A stretch of DNA of 64,000 nucleotides from Rhizobium sp. Q54 (GTDB taxonomy: Bacteria > Pseudomonadota > Alphaproteobacteria > Rhizobiales > Xanthobacteraceae). Positions 44,110-53,981 of this stretch are shown piece by piece; position 1 is the first letter of the stretch, and every line of letters starts with the position of its first letter. The stretch spans positions 1 through 64,000 of the forward strand of contig CAMBQQ010000001.1 of NCBI GenBank assembly GCA_945870035.1, written 5' to 3'. The notes beneath the pieces were generated by a model. That model saw only the letters and a list, made by a program, of their open reading frames with translations, was not told where the DNA came from and ran no database searches. The translations under genes were made by a program, and so were the position numbers.

Positions 44110-44994
44110 CTATGACGCTGCGACCTGTTCAAACAACTTCGGATCGAACGTCCCGTTGAACTCGAACGCCACCGGCCCGGTCATCAGCACATGATCGTCG
44201 GGCCGCCATTCGATGGTCAGTTCGCCGCCCGGCAGCGTGATCCTGACCTTGCGTTCGGTACGCCTCAACCGCGCCGCCGCCACGGCGGTGGCGCAAGCGG
44301 CCGAGCCGCAGGCCTTGGTCAATCCCGCGCCGCGCTCCCAGGTGCGGATGACGATGTGCTCGCGATCCACAATATGCGCGAGCGTGATGTTGGCGCGGTC
44401 GGGAAAGATCGGGTGGTTTTCCAACAGCGGCCCGAAGCGTTCGAGATCATAGGCGTAAGGGTCGTCGACCCAGAAGATCGCATGCGGGTTGCCCATGTTC
44501 ACCACCGCCGGCGAATGCAGCAGGGGCTTGTCGATCGGCCCGATCTGCAATTCGATGGCGCGCGTGTCGCGGAACTCCTCGGCCAGCGGAATTTCGTTCC
44601 AGGCAAAGCGGGGCTTGCCCATGTCGATGGTGAACAGGCCGTCGGCGCCTTTCCAGGCATTGAGAATGCCGGCTTTGGTCTCGAAGGTGAGCGCATCCTT
44701 GCCATTCCCAGCCGACACGATCGAGGCGACGCAGCGCATGCCGTTGCCGCAGGCGCCGGCTTCGGAGCCGTCGCTGTTGTAGATGCGGATGAACGCCTCG
44801 GTGCCCGGCGAGCGCGGCGGGTAGAGCGCCATCAACTGGTCGTAGGGCGCGCCCTCGGGAGAGGCCACCGCCCGCGCCTCGTCGGCGGCAATCGCGGCCG
44901 GCCTCTCACCGGCAGAATCACGCAGATCGACGACGACAATTTCATTGCCGGCGCCGTTCATCTTGACGAAAGGTCGATTGGCGAGCACGCCCAT
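44110..44994 (-). CDS. dapF: Diaminopimelate epimerase
   Basis: An epimerase (294 residues) that interconverts LL- and meso-diaminopimelate for lysine and peptidoglycan synthesis, working without a cofactor through two cysteines. These are in [14 protein letters not shown] and [15 protein letters not shown]. The start [16 protein letters not shown] matches the family; the ATG at 44994 was chosen by this start, about ten codons upstream of it. A long upstream extension was rejected because it runs through the divergent gene. It precedes mtaB on the same strand. Confidence 0.97.
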   Translation of the reverse strand: MGVLANRPFVKMNGAGNEIVVVDLRDSAGERPAAIAADEARAVASPEGAPYDQLMALYPPRSPGTEAFIRIYNSDGSEAGACGNGMRCVASIVSAGNGKDALTFETKAGILNAWKGADGLFTIDMGKPRFAWNEIPLAEEFRDTRAIELQIGPIDKPLLHSPAVVNMGNPHAIFWVDDPYAYDLERFGPLLENHPIFPDRANITLAHIVDREHIVIRTWERGAGLTKACGSAACATAVAAARLRRTERKVRITLPGGELTIEWRPDDHVLMTGPVAFEFNGTFDPKLFEQVAAS

Positions 44995-45139
44995 AATAAA
45001 GATCGCCGGTTGGCGGTTATCCCGGCTTCTGCCCGGGTTCCGCCGTTTTATATGGCGAATAATCGCCGATTGGCCATAGCCATGATAAAAAGGCAGATAT
45101 GCCGGCGAATCGCGGCGCTGCCGCGGGAGTTCGGAGCCT

Positions 45140-45730
45140 ATGATGTCACTTTCGCGCATATGCCTGGCGGTGCCGGTCGCCTTATTCATGGCGCTCGGAA
45201 GCAACGCCGCGCTGGCGCAAAGCGCGCCGCCCGCCGGCCCGCCGGTGCCGTCGCAGCTCCAAGCGGGCGACGCCTTTGGCGAAACCGTAACGCTGCCGGA
45301 CCGCACCATCGTTTACATGAAGGGCCAGACCAACTGGGATGTCGCCTTCGACACGCTCAAGGATACGTTCAAGTCGCTGGCCGAGTATCTCGACAAGCAG
45401 GCGCTCAAGCCGACCGGCCCGCTGATCACGATCTACACCGAGACCGACGATCGCGGCTTCTCGTTCCAGGCGGCGGCGCCGATCGCCGCCGCGCCGGCCA
45501 ATCCGCCCAAGGGCGACATTGCCATCGCTGTCGCGCCGGGCGGCAAGGCACTCAAGTTCGTGCACCGCGGCTCATACGACTCGATGGATTCCACCTATGA
45601 GGCCATCACCAATTACCTCGACGACAAGCAGCTTGAAGCCAAGGACCTGTTCATCGAGGAATACCTCACCGATCCGGTGAAAACCGATCCGAACAATCTC
45701 ATCATCAACGTGTTTGTCCCCATCAAATGA
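45140..45730 (+). CDS. Exported GyrI-like domain protein
   Basis: A 196-residue protein with a signal peptide ([20 protein letters not shown]) and a GyrI-like/SOUL-type small-molecule-binding fold ([76 protein letters not shown]). GyrI-like domains usually bind ligands in the cytoplasm as part of AraC regulators, so a stand-alone exported copy is a variant. The ligand is unknown. The stop overlaps the next gene's ATG by four bases. Confidence 0.85.
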   Translation: MMSLSRICLAVPVALFMALGSNAALAQSAPPAGPPVPSQLQAGDAFGETVTLPDRTIVYMKGQTNWDVAFDTLKDTFKSLAEYLDKQALKPTGPLITIYTETDDRGFSFQAAAPIAAAPANPPKGDIAIAVAPGGKALKFVHRGSYDSMDSTYEAITNYLDDKQLEAKDLFIEEYLTDPVKTDPNNLIINVFVPIK

Positions 45731-46413
45731 AGACCCCAATGCGCAACCTCATTCTCTGTGTCGCAGCCGCGGCCTTTTTCGCCGGGCCGGCGCTCGCCGC
45801 CGACAAGCTGCTGACCGTCACCGGCGACGCGACCGTCAACGTCGCGCCCGACACCGCGGTGATCCGCATTGGCGTCACCACCACCGCCAAGACGGCGCGC
45901 GAAGCCAGCGAAGGCAATGCCCGCCAGGCCACCGCGGTGCTGGCCGCGATCAAGGAGTCCGGCATCGGCGACCGCGACGTGCAGACATCGCGCCTGTCGC
46001 TGCAACCGCAATACGATCAAAGCAAAGCCGGCCCCGCGCGGCTGCTTGGCTTTCAGGTGACCAACCAGCTCACGGTGAAATTTCACGACATCGCCAAGCT
46101 GCCGGGCTTCCTCGACCGGGCCATTGCCGCCGGCGCCAACGAAATGTCCGGCATCGAATTCATCGTCTCCGAACAGTCCAAATTGCTCGATCAGGCCCGC
46201 GACGACGCCGTCGCCGATGCCCGCCGCAAGGCCGAGCTTTATGCCAAGGCGGCCGGCGTCAAGGTCGGCCAGGTGGTGACCATCTCCGAAGAGGGCCCCA
46301 ACGGACCGCCGCGCCCGATGGTGCAGGCGATGCGGGCCGGCGCCGTGCCGGTCGCCCCCGGGGAACAGACCCTGCGCGCCTCCGTCACCGTCAGTTTCGC
46401 GATAATCCCTTGA
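45727..46413 (+). CDS. SIMPL/DUF541 periplasmic protein
   Basis: A 228-residue SIMPL (DUF541) domain protein with a signal peptide (LILCVAAAAFFAGPALAA). LLTVTGDATVNVAPDTAVIR, IKESGIGDRDVQTSRLSLQP and KAELYAKAAGVKVGQVVTIS are typical of the family, which includes BP26/OMP28 of Brucella. The function is not established; a BP26 homologue forms periplasmic ring assemblies. Coupled to the preceding gene by a four-base overlap (ATGA). Confidence 0.92.
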   Translation: MKTPMRNLILCVAAAAFFAGPALAADKLLTVTGDATVNVAPDTAVIRIGVTTTAKTAREASEGNARQATAVLAAIKESGIGDRDVQTSRLSLQPQYDQSKAGPARLLGFQVTNQLTVKFHDIAKLPGFLDRAIAAGANEMSGIEFIVSEQSKLLDQARDDAVADARRKAELYAKAAGVKVGQVVTISEEGPNGPPRPMVQAMRAGAVPVAPGEQTLRASVTVSFAIIP

Positions 46414-46434
46414 TATTGAAGGATATTGTCTGCC

Positions 46435-46463
46435 TTGACTTAAAAGGCCCCGGCCCCTAGGTT
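46435..46463 (+). promoter_or_regulatory. Candidate promoter of ffh
   Basis: TTGACT (46435-46440), a 17-base spacer, then TAGGTT (46458-46463). The -35 box is near consensus and the pair lies about 125 bases upstream of the ffh ATG. Confidence 0.5.
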
Positions 46464-46587
46464 CGCCGCACTTAATCGCTACGAGACAAAAGACCGACCC
46501 GCCGCCCGGCCCTTAGAGACCGGAGGCCACCGCCCGACAGCGCAATGCGCCCTCGGGCGTTATGTTGTTCGTGCTTTAGGGAACTCG

Positions 46588-48156
46588 ATGTTCGACAATC
46601 TGTCGGAAAAATTAGGCGGCATTCTCGACAAGCTCACCCGCCGCGGTGCGCTGCGCGAAGCCGACGTCGACGAGGCGATGCGCGAAGTTCGCCGCGCGCT
46701 GCTGGAAGCCGACGTCGCGCTCGATGTCGCGAAGGCTTTTGTCGACAACGTCAAGAAGCAGGCGGTCGGCGTCGAGGTCGTCAAGTCGGTCACGCCCGGC
46801 CAGATGGTCGTCAAGATCGTTCACGACCAACTCGTCGCCACTTTGGGCGCCGAAGCGCAGGCGATCGATCTTCATGCCGCGCCGCCGGTCGCCATCATGA
46901 TGGTCGGCCTGCAAGGCTCCGGCAAAACCACCACCACCGCCAAGCTGGCGCTGCGCCTGACGCAGCGGCAGAAGAAAAAAGTTCTGATGGCCTCGCTCGA
47001 CGTGCGCCGTCCGGCCGCCATGGAGCAACTCGCGGTGCTCGGCCGCGACACGCAGATCGATACGCTGCCGGTCGTCGCCGGCCAGTTGCCGCCGCAGATC
47101 GCGACGCGCGCGCTCGCCGCGGCGCGCCTCGGCGGCTACGACGTCGTGCTGCTCGACACCGCCGGCCGCACCACACTCGACGACGAGATGATGAACGAGG
47201 CGGCCGCGGTCAAGAAAGCCGCCAATCCGCATGAAGTGCTGTTGGTCGCCGACAGTCTGACGGGCCAGGACGCCGTCAATCTGGCGCGCGCCTTCGACGA
47301 ACGCGTCGGCTTGACCGGCATCGTGCTGACCCGCGTCGATGGCGACGGCCGCGGCGGCGCGGCTTTGTCGATGCGCGCCGTCACCAACAAGCCGATCAAG
47401 CTGATCGGCACCGGCGAAAAGATGGACGCGCTGGAGGAATTCGACCCGGCGCGCATCGCCGGCCGCATTCTCGGCATGGGCGACATCGTCGCGCTGGTGG
47501 AAAAAGCCTCCGCCAATATCGACGCCGAAAAGGCGATGCGCGTCGCCGAGAAGATGCGCAAGGGCGCATTCGATCTGTCCGACATGCGCGAGCAATTGAT
47601 GCAGATGGCGTCGATGGGCGGCATTGGCGGCCTGATGGGCATGATGCCCGGCGTCGCCAAGATGAAGAATCAGATCGCCAATGCCGGCATCGACGACAAG
47701 GTGTTGAAGCGTCAGGTCGCCATCATCGACTCAATGACGCCGCAGGAACGCCGCAACCCGGACCTGCTCAAGAACAGCCGCAAGAAGCGCATCGCCGCCG
47801 GCTCCGGCACATCGCCCGAGCAGATCAACAAGCTTCTGAAAATGCATCGCGGCATGGCCGACATGATGAAGGCCATGGGCAAAGGCAAGCGCGGACCGAT
47901 GGCGGGCCTCGGCCAGATGATGGGTTTCGGCGCTGGCGGCGCGGGCGCCATGCCCTCTCCGGAGCAGATGGCCGAGATGGCCAAGAAAATGCCGGGCGGA
48001 CAATTGCCGCCGGGCTTTCCGGGCGCAGGCAGCGCCGGGGGACTTCCGCCCACCATGCCGGGGCTGCCGCCAACCATGCCGGGGCTGCCGGGCTTGGGCA
48101 CACCCGGAAAATTCCCAGGCATTCAAGGTCTGCCCGGCTTCGGCAAAAAGAAATAA
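46588..48156 (+). CDS. ffh: Signal recognition particle protein Ffh
   Basis: The SRP54 homologue (522 residues), a GTPase that binds 4.5S RNA and hydrophobic signal sequences and docks with FtsY. N domain at the start (MFDNLSEKLGGILDKLTRRG), G domain with GLQGSGKTTTTAKLALRL and DTAGRTTLDDEMMNEA, then the methionine-rich M domain (LMQMASMGGIGGLMGMMPG and the RKKRIAAGSGTS RNA-binding region). The C-terminal tail is extended, with repeated LPPTMPGLP units, which makes the protein longer than the usual 450 residues. Confidence 0.97.
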   Translation: MFDNLSEKLGGILDKLTRRGALREADVDEAMREVRRALLEADVALDVAKAFVDNVKKQAVGVEVVKSVTPGQMVVKIVHDQLVATLGAEAQAIDLHAAPPVAIMMVGLQGSGKTTTTAKLALRLTQRQKKKVLMASLDVRRPAAMEQLAVLGRDTQIDTLPVVAGQLPPQIATRALAAARLGGYDVVLLDTAGRTTLDDEMMNEAAAVKKAANPHEVLLVADSLTGQDAVNLARAFDERVGLTGIVLTRVDGDGRGGAALSMRAVTNKPIKLIGTGEKMDALEEFDPARIAGRILGMGDIVALVEKASANIDAEKAMRVAEKMRKGAFDLSDMREQLMQMASMGGIGGLMGMMPGVAKMKNQIANAGIDDKVLKRQVAIIDSMTPQERRNPDLLKNSRKKRIAAGSGTSPEQINKLLKMHRGMADMMKAMGKGKRGPMAGLGQMMGFGAGGAGAMPSPEQMAEMAKKMPGGQLPPGFPGAGSAGGLPPTMPGLPPTMPGLPGLGTPGKFPGIQGLPGFGKKK

Positions 48157-48216
48157 CCGCTTTCGACTTCAACTTAACTCAAACGATCAACTCAAAGTTC
48201 AACAAAGGAAACTACA

Positions 48217-48639
48217 ATGTCTCTCGTTATCCGCATGGCTCGCGCCGGCACCAAGAAGCGCCCATTCTATCACATCGTGCTCGCCGACTCGCGTTCGCCG
48301 CGCGATGGCCGCTTCATCGAGCGTCTCGGCTACTACAATCCGCTGCTGCCGAAGGACAAGGAAGAGCGCCTCAAGCTCGACCTCGACAAGGTCAAGGCGT
48401 GGATGGTCAAGGGCGCGCAGCCGTCCGATCGCGTCAGCCGCTTTCTCGATGCCGCCGGCGTGTTGAAGCGCGAGAAGCGCAACAACCCGACCAAGGCCGT
48501 GCCGCGCAAGGAGCGCAAGGCGCTGAAGGAAGAAGCGCTGAAGGTGAAGGAAGCCGCCGCCGCCGAAGCCAAGGCCGCAGCGCAAGCCAAGGCCAACGAA
48601 AAGGCGGCCGCCGACAAGGCCGCTGCCGCCGCGAAGTAG
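48217..48639 (+). CDS. rpsP: 30S ribosomal protein S16
   Basis: Ribosomal protein S16, with the canonical domain in residues 1-85 ([40 protein letters not shown]) needed for 30S assembly. A lysine/alanine-rich tail brings it to 140 residues, as is usual in alphaproteobacteria. AAAGGAAAC precedes the ATG. The run rpsP-rimM-trmD-rplS is conserved. Confidence 0.97.
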   Translation: MSLVIRMARAGTKKRPFYHIVLADSRSPRDGRFIERLGYYNPLLPKDKEERLKLDLDKVKAWMVKGAQPSDRVSRFLDAAGVLKREKRNNPTKAVPRKERKALKEEALKVKEAAAAEAKAAAQAKANEKAAADKAAAAAK

Positions 48640-49194
48640 TTGCGACCGACCGTGGCTCGCGACACCAGCAAGTCACCGGCTCCCTCACCGGGAAACAAAG
48701 TCCGCGTCGCCCGTATCGGGGCGCCGCATGGCGTGCGGGGCGAACTCAAGCTGTGGTCGTTCACCGGCGACCCGGCGGCGGTCGCCGATTACGGCCCGCT
48801 GGAATCAGAAGACGGCAAACGCCGTTTTGAAATCGAGACAATGCGCCCGGCGAAAGATCATTTCATCGTGCGCATTGCCGGTGTCGCCGACCGCGACGCG
48901 GCGGCGAAGCTCACCAACATCGACCTGTTCGTGCCGCGCGAGCGGCTGCCGGCCATCGATGAAGACGACACTTACTATCATGCCGACCTGATTGGACTGG
49001 CCGCCGTCACGCCGGAAGGCGTTGCGCTAGGCCACGTCACCGCGCTGCATAACTTCGGCGCCGGCGACCTGATCGAGATTGCCACGGCGCAAGGCGGCGA
49101 GCCGCTGCTGCTGCCGTTCACCGACGCCATCGTGCCGGAAGTCGACATCGCGGCGAAGAAAGTCGTCGTCGTGCTGCCGAGTGTGACGGAGTAG
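48640..49194 (+). CDS. rimM: Ribosome maturation factor RimM
   Basis: A 16S rRNA processing factor (up to 184 residues) that binds S19 and helps assemble the 30S head. The N-terminal barrel has [20 protein letters not shown]; the PRC-barrel C-terminus has [16 protein letters not shown] and [17 protein letters not shown]. The frame opens with a TTG directly after the rpsP stop; a GTG at 48652 is an alternative start, and I cannot choose between them. Confidence 0.94.
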   Translation: MRPTVARDTSKSPAPSPGNKVRVARIGAPHGVRGELKLWSFTGDPAAVADYGPLESEDGKRRFEIETMRPAKDHFIVRIAGVADRDAAAKLTNIDLFVPRERLPAIDEDDTYYHADLIGLAAVTPEGVALGHVTALHNFGAGDLIEIATAQGGEPLLLPFTDAIVPEVDIAAKKVVVVLPSVTE

Positions 49195-49200
49195 CCCGGT

Positions 49201-49902
49201 ATGTGGCGCGCATCGGTGCTGACCATTTTTCCGGAGATGTTTCCAGGGCCGCTCGGCGTCAGCCTCGCCGGCCGGGCGCTCAGCGCCGGACTGTGGTCGC
49301 TGGAGGCCATCGACATCCGCGCGCACGCCATCGACAAGCACGGCACCGTCGATGACACGCCGGCCGGCGGCGGCCCCGGCATGGTGATGAAGGCCGACGT
49401 GCTGGCAAAGGCGCTCGACAGCATTCGCGCTGACCCTCGCCCCCGCCTGCTGATGAGCGCGCGTGGCGCGCCGCTGACGCAAGCCCGCGTCGTCCAACTC
49501 GCCAAAGGCGACGGCGCCGTCATCCTGTGCGGCCGCTTCGAGGGCATCGACGAACGGCTGATCGCGGCGCGCGGCCTGGAAGAAGTCTCGATCGGCGACT
49601 TCGTCCTGTCCGGAGGCGAAACCGCGGCGCTGACCCTGCTGGACGCCTGCGTCCGGCTCATTCCCGGCGTCATGGGCAAGGAGGCCTCCGGGGTCGAGGA
49701 GAGCTTCTCCGACGGCCTGTTGGAATACCCGCAATACACCCGCCCCGCCGTATTTGAGGGGGGGCCGATCCCGGACATCCTGACTTCCGGCGACCACGGC
49801 AAGGTCGCCAAATGGCGCCTTTCCGAGGCCGAAAGACTGACCAAAGAGCGCCGTCCGGACCTCTGGGCGGCCTATTTGGCGCGGAAAAAGCCCACGTTTT
49901 GA
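49201..49902 (+). CDS. trmD: tRNA (guanine37-N1) methyltransferase TrmD
   Basis: A SPOUT-class methyltransferase (233 residues) that makes m1G37 in tRNA and prevents frameshifting. [20 protein letters not shown] is the family start; the trefoil-knot AdoMet site includes [14 protein letters not shown] and [30 protein letters not shown] is also diagnostic. It starts six bases after the rimM stop. Confidence 0.97.
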   Translation: MWRASVLTIFPEMFPGPLGVSLAGRALSAGLWSLEAIDIRAHAIDKHGTVDDTPAGGGPGMVMKADVLAKALDSIRADPRPRLLMSARGAPLTQARVVQLAKGDGAVILCGRFEGIDERLIAARGLEEVSIGDFVLSGGETAALTLLDACVRLIPGVMGKEASGVEESFSDGLLEYPQYTRPAVFEGGPIPDILTSGDHGKVAKWRLSEAERLTKERRPDLWAAYLARKKPTF

Positions 49903-50002
49903 TGGGTGACAACTTCGCCTAAGTGTACTAGAAGCTCGCCAACCCATTCAGACCAAGCATGACCGCGCGCCGGTTGCTGGCGCCGCCGAGGAGATTTGAG
50001 CC

Positions 50003-50425
50003 ATGAACCTGATCGCACAGCTCGACAAAGAGCAGATGGAAAAACTGTCCGCCGGCAAGACCATGCCGGACTTCGGCCCCGGCGACACCGTGCTGGTGAA
50101 CGTCAAGGTCAAGGAAGGCGACAAGAGCCGCATCCAGGCCTACGAAGGCGTTTGCATCGGCCGCCACGGCGCCGGCATCAGCCAGAACTTCACCGTCCGC
50201 AAGATTTCGTATGGCGAAGGCGTCGAACGCGTGTTCCCGCTGTTCGCGCCGATGATCGACTCGGTGAAGGTCGTGCGCCGCGGCAAGGTGCGCCGCGCCA
50301 AGCTGTATTATCTGCGCGGTCTGCGCGGCAAGGCTGCCCGCATCGAGGCGGAAACGACCCAGAACCCGGGCGCCGTTGCCAAGGAAGCCGCCCGCGAAGC
50401 TGCCAAGACGGCCGCCACCAAGTAG
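50003..50425 (+). CDS. rplS: 50S ribosomal protein L19
   Basis: Ribosomal protein L19 (140 residues), located at the 30S-50S interface. [56 protein letters not shown] and [20 protein letters not shown] cover the conserved domain; an alanine-rich tail follows. AGGAGATTTGAGCC precedes the ATG. It is followed by a terminator. Confidence 0.97.
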   Translation: MNLIAQLDKEQMEKLSAGKTMPDFGPGDTVLVNVKVKEGDKSRIQAYEGVCIGRHGAGISQNFTVRKISYGEGVERVFPLFAPMIDSVKVVRRGKVRRAKLYYLRGLRGKAARIEAETTQNPGAVAKEAAREAAKTAATK

Positions 50426-50451
50426 GCGCAGCGATTGACCAAGACTGCTTC

Positions 50452-50476
50452 AAGGGGCCGGCGTTCGGCCCCTTTT
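50452..50476 (+). terminator. Rho-independent terminator after rplS
   Basis: AAGGGGCCG-GCGTT-CGGCCCCTT followed by two further thymines, 26 bases past the rplS stop. It separates the ribosomal operon from leuC. Confidence 0.85.
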
Positions 50477-50505
50477 GCATGTCTGCTGCCTTGCGCGCCA
50501 TTTCG

Positions 50506-50534
50506 TTGTCGGAACCATTCCAATCGACTATATA
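50506..50534 (+). promoter_or_regulatory. Candidate leuC promoter
   Basis: TTGTCG (50506-50511), a 17-base spacer and TATATA (50529-50534). A start of transcription six or seven bases downstream would fall on, or next to, the ATG at 50541. Confidence 0.5.
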
Positions 50535-50540
50535 GCCCCC

Positions 50541-50636
50541 ATGGTTTCCAAGGCTTGCCGCATCATCCTCGCCGACCACACCCGCCTGCCCTGGCGGTTT
50601 TTTGGCCGGCTGACGGCTGTCCAGGCCGGACTCTGA
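50541..50636 (+). CDS. Possible leaderless leader peptide upstream of leuC
   Basis: A 31-codon frame, beginning MVSKACRIILADHTRLPW, with four leucines. Its ATG is at the predicted transcription start of the leuC promoter, so it would be translated without a 5' leader. Complementary GCCGG/CCGGC segments follow within 50590-50670 and could form alternative hairpins, but no canonical terminator is seen before leuC. Whether the peptide exists is unproven; it is listed for its position. Confidence 0.3.
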   Translation: MVSKACRIILADHTRLPWRFFGRLTAVQAGL

Positions 50637-50714
50637 TCGTTTGCCGCCGGCACAAAGCCGGACGCCTGCGAACCGCTTTTCCCTTTTCGACTTTGCACAA
50701 GGTTATCCTTAGTC

Positions 50715-52118
50715 ATGAAACCGCGCACCCTCTACGACAAATTGTGGGACGATCATCTGGTCGACGAACAGCCGGACGGCACCGCGCTGCTTTATATCGA
50801 CCGCCACATCGTCCACGAGGTCACCTCGCCGCAAGCCTTCGAAGGCCTGCGCATGGCGGGGCGCAAAGTGCATGCACCGGAAAAAACACTGGCCGTGGTC
50901 GATCACAACGTTCCGACATCGGACCGTTCGCTGCCCAACCCCGATCCGGAAAGCACCATCCAGATTGAAGCGCTGGCGCAGAACGCACGCGACTTCGGCC
51001 TCACTTATTTCGACGAGTTCGATAAGCGCCAGGGCATCTGTCACATCATCGGGCCTGAGCAGGGCTTCACGCTGCCGGGCACGACAATCGTCTGCGGCGA
51101 CAGCCACACCGCGACGCATGGCGCCTTCGGCGCGCTCGCCTACGGCATCGGCACATCCGAAGTCGAGCATGTGCTGGCGACGCAAACCTTGATCCAGAAG
51201 AAGTCGATGAACATGCGCGCCGTGGTCGATGGCGTGCTGCCGGAAGGCGTGACGTCGAAGGACATCATCCTCGCCATCATCGGCGAGATCGGCACCGCCG
51301 GCGGCACCGGCTACGCGCTGGAATATGCCGGCGAGGCGATCCGCTCGCTGTCGGTCGAAGGCCGCATGACGGTGTGCAACATGTCGGTTGAAGGCGGCGC
51401 CAAGGCCGGCTTCATCGCGCCCGACGAGAAGATCTACACCTATCTCAAGGGCCGGCCGATGGCGCCCAAGGGCGAGGCCTGGGACCAGGCCATGCGCTAT
51501 TGGGAAACCCTGCACTCCGACGACGGCGCGCATTTCGACCGCGAAATCAGGCTCGATGCCGCCGCGCTGCCGCCCATCGTCACCTGGGGCACCAGCCCCG
51601 AACAGGTCGCCTCGATCTCGGGCCGCGTCCCGGTCCTGGCGGAAATCGCCGACGAAAAGAAGCGCATCGCGGCCGAGCGTTCGCTCGGTTACATGGGCCT
51701 CAAGGGCGGCGAGAAGATCACCGACATCAAGCTCGACCGCATCTTCATCGGCTCCTGCACCAATGGCCGCATCGAAGATTTGCGCGCGGTCGCCAAGATC
51801 GCCGAAGGCAAGACCGTCAACGGCAATGTCTATGCGATGATCGTGCCGGGCTCCGGCCTCGTCAAGGAACAGGCGGAAGCCGAAGGCCTCGACAAGATCT
51901 TCAAGGCCGCCGGCTTCGACTGGCGCGAGCCGGGCTGCTCGATGTGCCTCGCGATGAACCCGGACAAGCTGAAGCCGGAAGAGCGTTGCGCCTCGACCTC
52001 GAACCGCAACTTCGAAGGCCGTCAGGGCTACAAAGGCCGCACCCATCTGGTGTCGCCGGCGATGGCGGCGGCGGCGGCGATCGCCGGGCACTTTGTCGAT
52101 GTGAGAGAGTGGAAGTGA
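50715..52118 (+). CDS. leuC: 3-isopropylmalate dehydratase large subunit
   Basis: The 4Fe-4S large subunit (467 residues) of isopropylmalate isomerase in leucine biosynthesis. The start [20 protein letters not shown] is typical. Cluster cysteines lie in [13 protein letters not shown] and [13 protein letters not shown], and [20 protein letters not shown] is the aconitase-family signature. The small subunit gene leuD lies 3.5 kb downstream, not adjacent. Confidence 0.97.
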   Translation: MKPRTLYDKLWDDHLVDEQPDGTALLYIDRHIVHEVTSPQAFEGLRMAGRKVHAPEKTLAVVDHNVPTSDRSLPNPDPESTIQIEALAQNARDFGLTYFDEFDKRQGICHIIGPEQGFTLPGTTIVCGDSHTATHGAFGALAYGIGTSEVEHVLATQTLIQKKSMNMRAVVDGVLPEGVTSKDIILAIIGEIGTAGGTGYALEYAGEAIRSLSVEGRMTVCNMSVEGGAKAGFIAPDEKIYTYLKGRPMAPKGEAWDQAMRYWETLHSDDGAHFDREIRLDAAALPPIVTWGTSPEQVASISGRVPVLAEIADEKKRIAAERSLGYMGLKGGEKITDIKLDRIFIGSCTNGRIEDLRAVAKIAEGKTVNGNVYAMIVPGSGLVKEQAEAEGLDKIFKAAGFDWREPGCSMCLAMNPDKLKPEERCASTSNRNFEGRQGYKGRTHLVSPAMAAAAAIAGHFVDVREWK

Positions 52119-52145
52119 CGCTCAGACGTCCGTGAATAATCAAAA

Positions 52146-52172
52146 GGCCCGCAAGTTTGCGGGCCTTTTTTT
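52146..52172 (+). terminator. Rho-independent terminator after leuC
   Basis: GGCCCGCAA-GT-TTGCGGGCC followed by seven thymines, 27 bases past the leuC stop. Confidence 0.92.
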
Positions 52173-52188
52173 GTTATCCTCCGAGCCG

Positions 52189-53346
52189 ATGAAAAAGCCC
52201 GCCGCACCTATCAATGTCTCCAACACCGCCGCCCGCCGCATCTGGCTGCGGGCGCAGCGGCTGGACCGGCGTGTGCCGTTCGGCGAAGGCCCCGCCGCGG
52301 TCGCCAAAGCCGTTGCGCATCTCGGCTACGTGCAGATCGACACCATCAATGTCATCGAGCGCAGCCATCACCACATTCTGTTCTCGCGCATGCCCGCCTA
52401 TCGCCGCGACGATTTGCGAACGGCGCAGAGCATCGACAAAACCGTGTTCGAATACTGGACGCATGCGCTGGCTTATGTGCCGACGCACGACATTGGCTTC
52501 TTCGTCTCGGACATGAAGCATTACCGGCGCGAACCCGGCGGCTGGTTCGGCTCCGTGAAACCGGAAGACACCCGCAAGGTGATGCGGCTGGCGCGGAAAG
52601 GCCCGCTGTCGATCCGCGATATCGACGACGACGAGCTGCGCGAGAAGGACCACGAATGGGCCAGCCGCAAGCCATCGAAGCGGGCGTTGCAGCTCGGCTT
52701 CTATCAAGGTCATCTCGCGGTGTCGGCACGCACCGGCATGCTCAAGACCTATGATCTGCTGCTGCGGCACTTCGGCTGGGACAGGCTGCCGAAGGCGGCG
52801 ACGGCATCCGAGACGACGGTCTACTTGCTTGATCGCGCTTTGCGCTCACAGGGCATCGTCAGCCTCGATTCAATTTGCCATCTCTATGCGTCGGCGAAAC
52901 CTGCGGTGCGCAAGGTGATCGACGCGCGCATGCGGCGCGGCGAGCTTGTCGCGGTGGCGCTCGAGGGCACCGGCAAGCAGGAGCATTGGGCGGCGCCCGC
53001 GACTCTTGACGACACCGGCGAAGGCGAACGCGGGCTGGTGCACATCCTGTCGCCGTTCGATCCGCTCATCATCCAGCGCAAACGAACCAATGTGTTCTTC
53101 GGCTACGATCACCGCTTCGAAGCCTATGTGCCGAAGGAAAAACGCAAGCTCGGCTACTTCGCGCTGCCGGTGCTGGTGGACGACACGATCGTCGCCGCGC
53201 TCGACCTCAAGACCGACCGCCAGCGGCGCAAGGTGCTGATCCAGAAATGGACATGGCTCGGCCCCAGGACCGCGCCGCGCAAGGAACTGAAGCGGCGGAT
53301 CGAGGAAGAGCTCGGGCGGTTTGAGAGGTTTCAGCTCGGGGATTAA
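52189..53346 (+). CDS. YcaQ-like winged-helix DNA glycosylase
   Basis: A 385-residue protein of the HTH_42 family (YcaQ/AlkX and AZL), which unhook interstrand crosslinks or excise bulky N-alkyl bases. The catalytic QxD motif is present in GYVQIDTINVIERSHH (about residues 45-60). Further family segments are VFEYWTHALAYVPTHD and ILSPFDPLIIQRKRTNVFFG. The ATG at 52189 was chosen; upstream codons of the open frame lie in the leuC terminator. Confidence 0.9.
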   Translation: MKKPAAPINVSNTAARRIWLRAQRLDRRVPFGEGPAAVAKAVAHLGYVQIDTINVIERSHHHILFSRMPAYRRDDLRTAQSIDKTVFEYWTHALAYVPTHDIGFFVSDMKHYRREPGGWFGSVKPEDTRKVMRLARKGPLSIRDIDDDELREKDHEWASRKPSKRALQLGFYQGHLAVSARTGMLKTYDLLLRHFGWDRLPKAATASETTVYLLDRALRSQGIVSLDSICHLYASAKPAVRKVIDARMRRGELVAVALEGTGKQEHWAAPATLDDTGEGERGLVHILSPFDPLIIQRKRTNVFFGYDHRFEAYVPKEKRKLGYFALPVLVDDTIVAALDLKTDRQRRKVLIQKWTWLGPRTAPRKELKRRIEEELGRFERFQLGD

Positions 53347-53350
53347 GGGG

Positions 53351-53614
53351 TTATTCCCACCAGCAGGTCGTCTGCGGCACGATCACGGTGCCGCTGACAC
53401 GATATTCCTGCACCAGCCGCGCGCGGCATTCGCGCCGCGCGTCGGGGCTCAAGCGATAACGGCGCGGCTGGATGACGACGCGCGGCCGCGTCCTCGTCGT
53501 TGCATCTTCGGAGGAACGGACGCCGGACTGGGCTTGCGCCGGCGCGGCCACCGTCAGCATTGAGAACACGGCGACCGCGGAAAGGGAAATCGCGCCGAGA
53601 ACCTTGCGCGTCAT
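53351..53614 (-). CDS. Small exported protein of unknown function
   Basis: An 87-residue protein with a clear signal peptide (AISLSAVAVFSMLTVAAPAQ to AQA) and a short mature part rich in arginine, ending with RVSGTVIVPQTTCWWE. Two cysteines (in RRECRARLVQEY and TTCWW) could form a disulfide. I do not recognise the family; small arginine-rich periplasmic proteins of this kind are common in Bradyrhizobium relatives. It lies directly downstream of the next small gene on the same strand. Confidence 0.65.
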   Translation of the reverse strand: MTRKVLGAISLSAVAVFSMLTVAAPAQAQSGVRSSEDATTRTRPRVVIQPRRYRLSPDARRECRARLVQEYRVSGTVIVPQTTCWWE

Positions 53615-53615
53615 A

Positions 53616-53831
53616 TCAACGCCACTGCGACGCCAAGCGGCGATGGCTCGACTGGCTGGTGGTGCGCTGCTGGCGCGGCGCGGACGCCTGCGCGTAATGG
53701 CTGCGATAGTTCGAACTGGAATAGGACACCTTGCTGCGCGGCTCGTTGCAGCCGAAAAATTCGGCCGACGCCGGCGCAACGCCAGCGATCAGCACCGCCG
53801 CGACCGCCAAAAGTCCAAGTACCTTCGCCAT
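53616..53831 (-). CDS. Small exported protein of unknown function
   Basis: A 71-residue protein with a signal peptide (MAKVLGLLAVAAVLIAGVAP to ASA) and a serine/arginine-rich mature part of about 45 residues (EFFGCNEPRSKVSYSSSNYR...). It has a single cysteine. The start at 53831 keeps the signal peptide; a longer frame reads into the palindromic repeat upstream. It ends one base before the start codon of the next small gene, so the two are probably co-transcribed. Confidence 0.55.
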   Translation of the reverse strand: MAKVLGLLAVAAVLIAGVAPASAEFFGCNEPRSKVSYSSSNYRSHYAQASAPRQQRTTSQSSHRRLASQWR

Positions 53832-53849
53832 AGCCGGCCCCAATTTGCT

Positions 53850-53899
53850 CGCGCATGATCTAATCCGAAAACCGGTGCCCACTTTTCGGGATCATGCGC
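53850..53899. repeat. GATCATGCGC-type palindromic repeat (family F, complete)
   Basis: GCGCATGATC...GATCATGCGC outer arms with inner CCGAAAACCGGTGCCCACTT and TTTTCGGG segments. One half recurs at 37863-37885. It is a repeat type familiar from Bradyrhizobiaceae-like genomes. Confidence 0.75.
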
Positions 53900-53981
53900 C
53901 GCCTTAAAGGTTAACGGTCGCCCATTTCGATTGTTCCGTCAACCGCTTGGTTGCCGGCGCAACCTCGCCTACAACCGGCAA

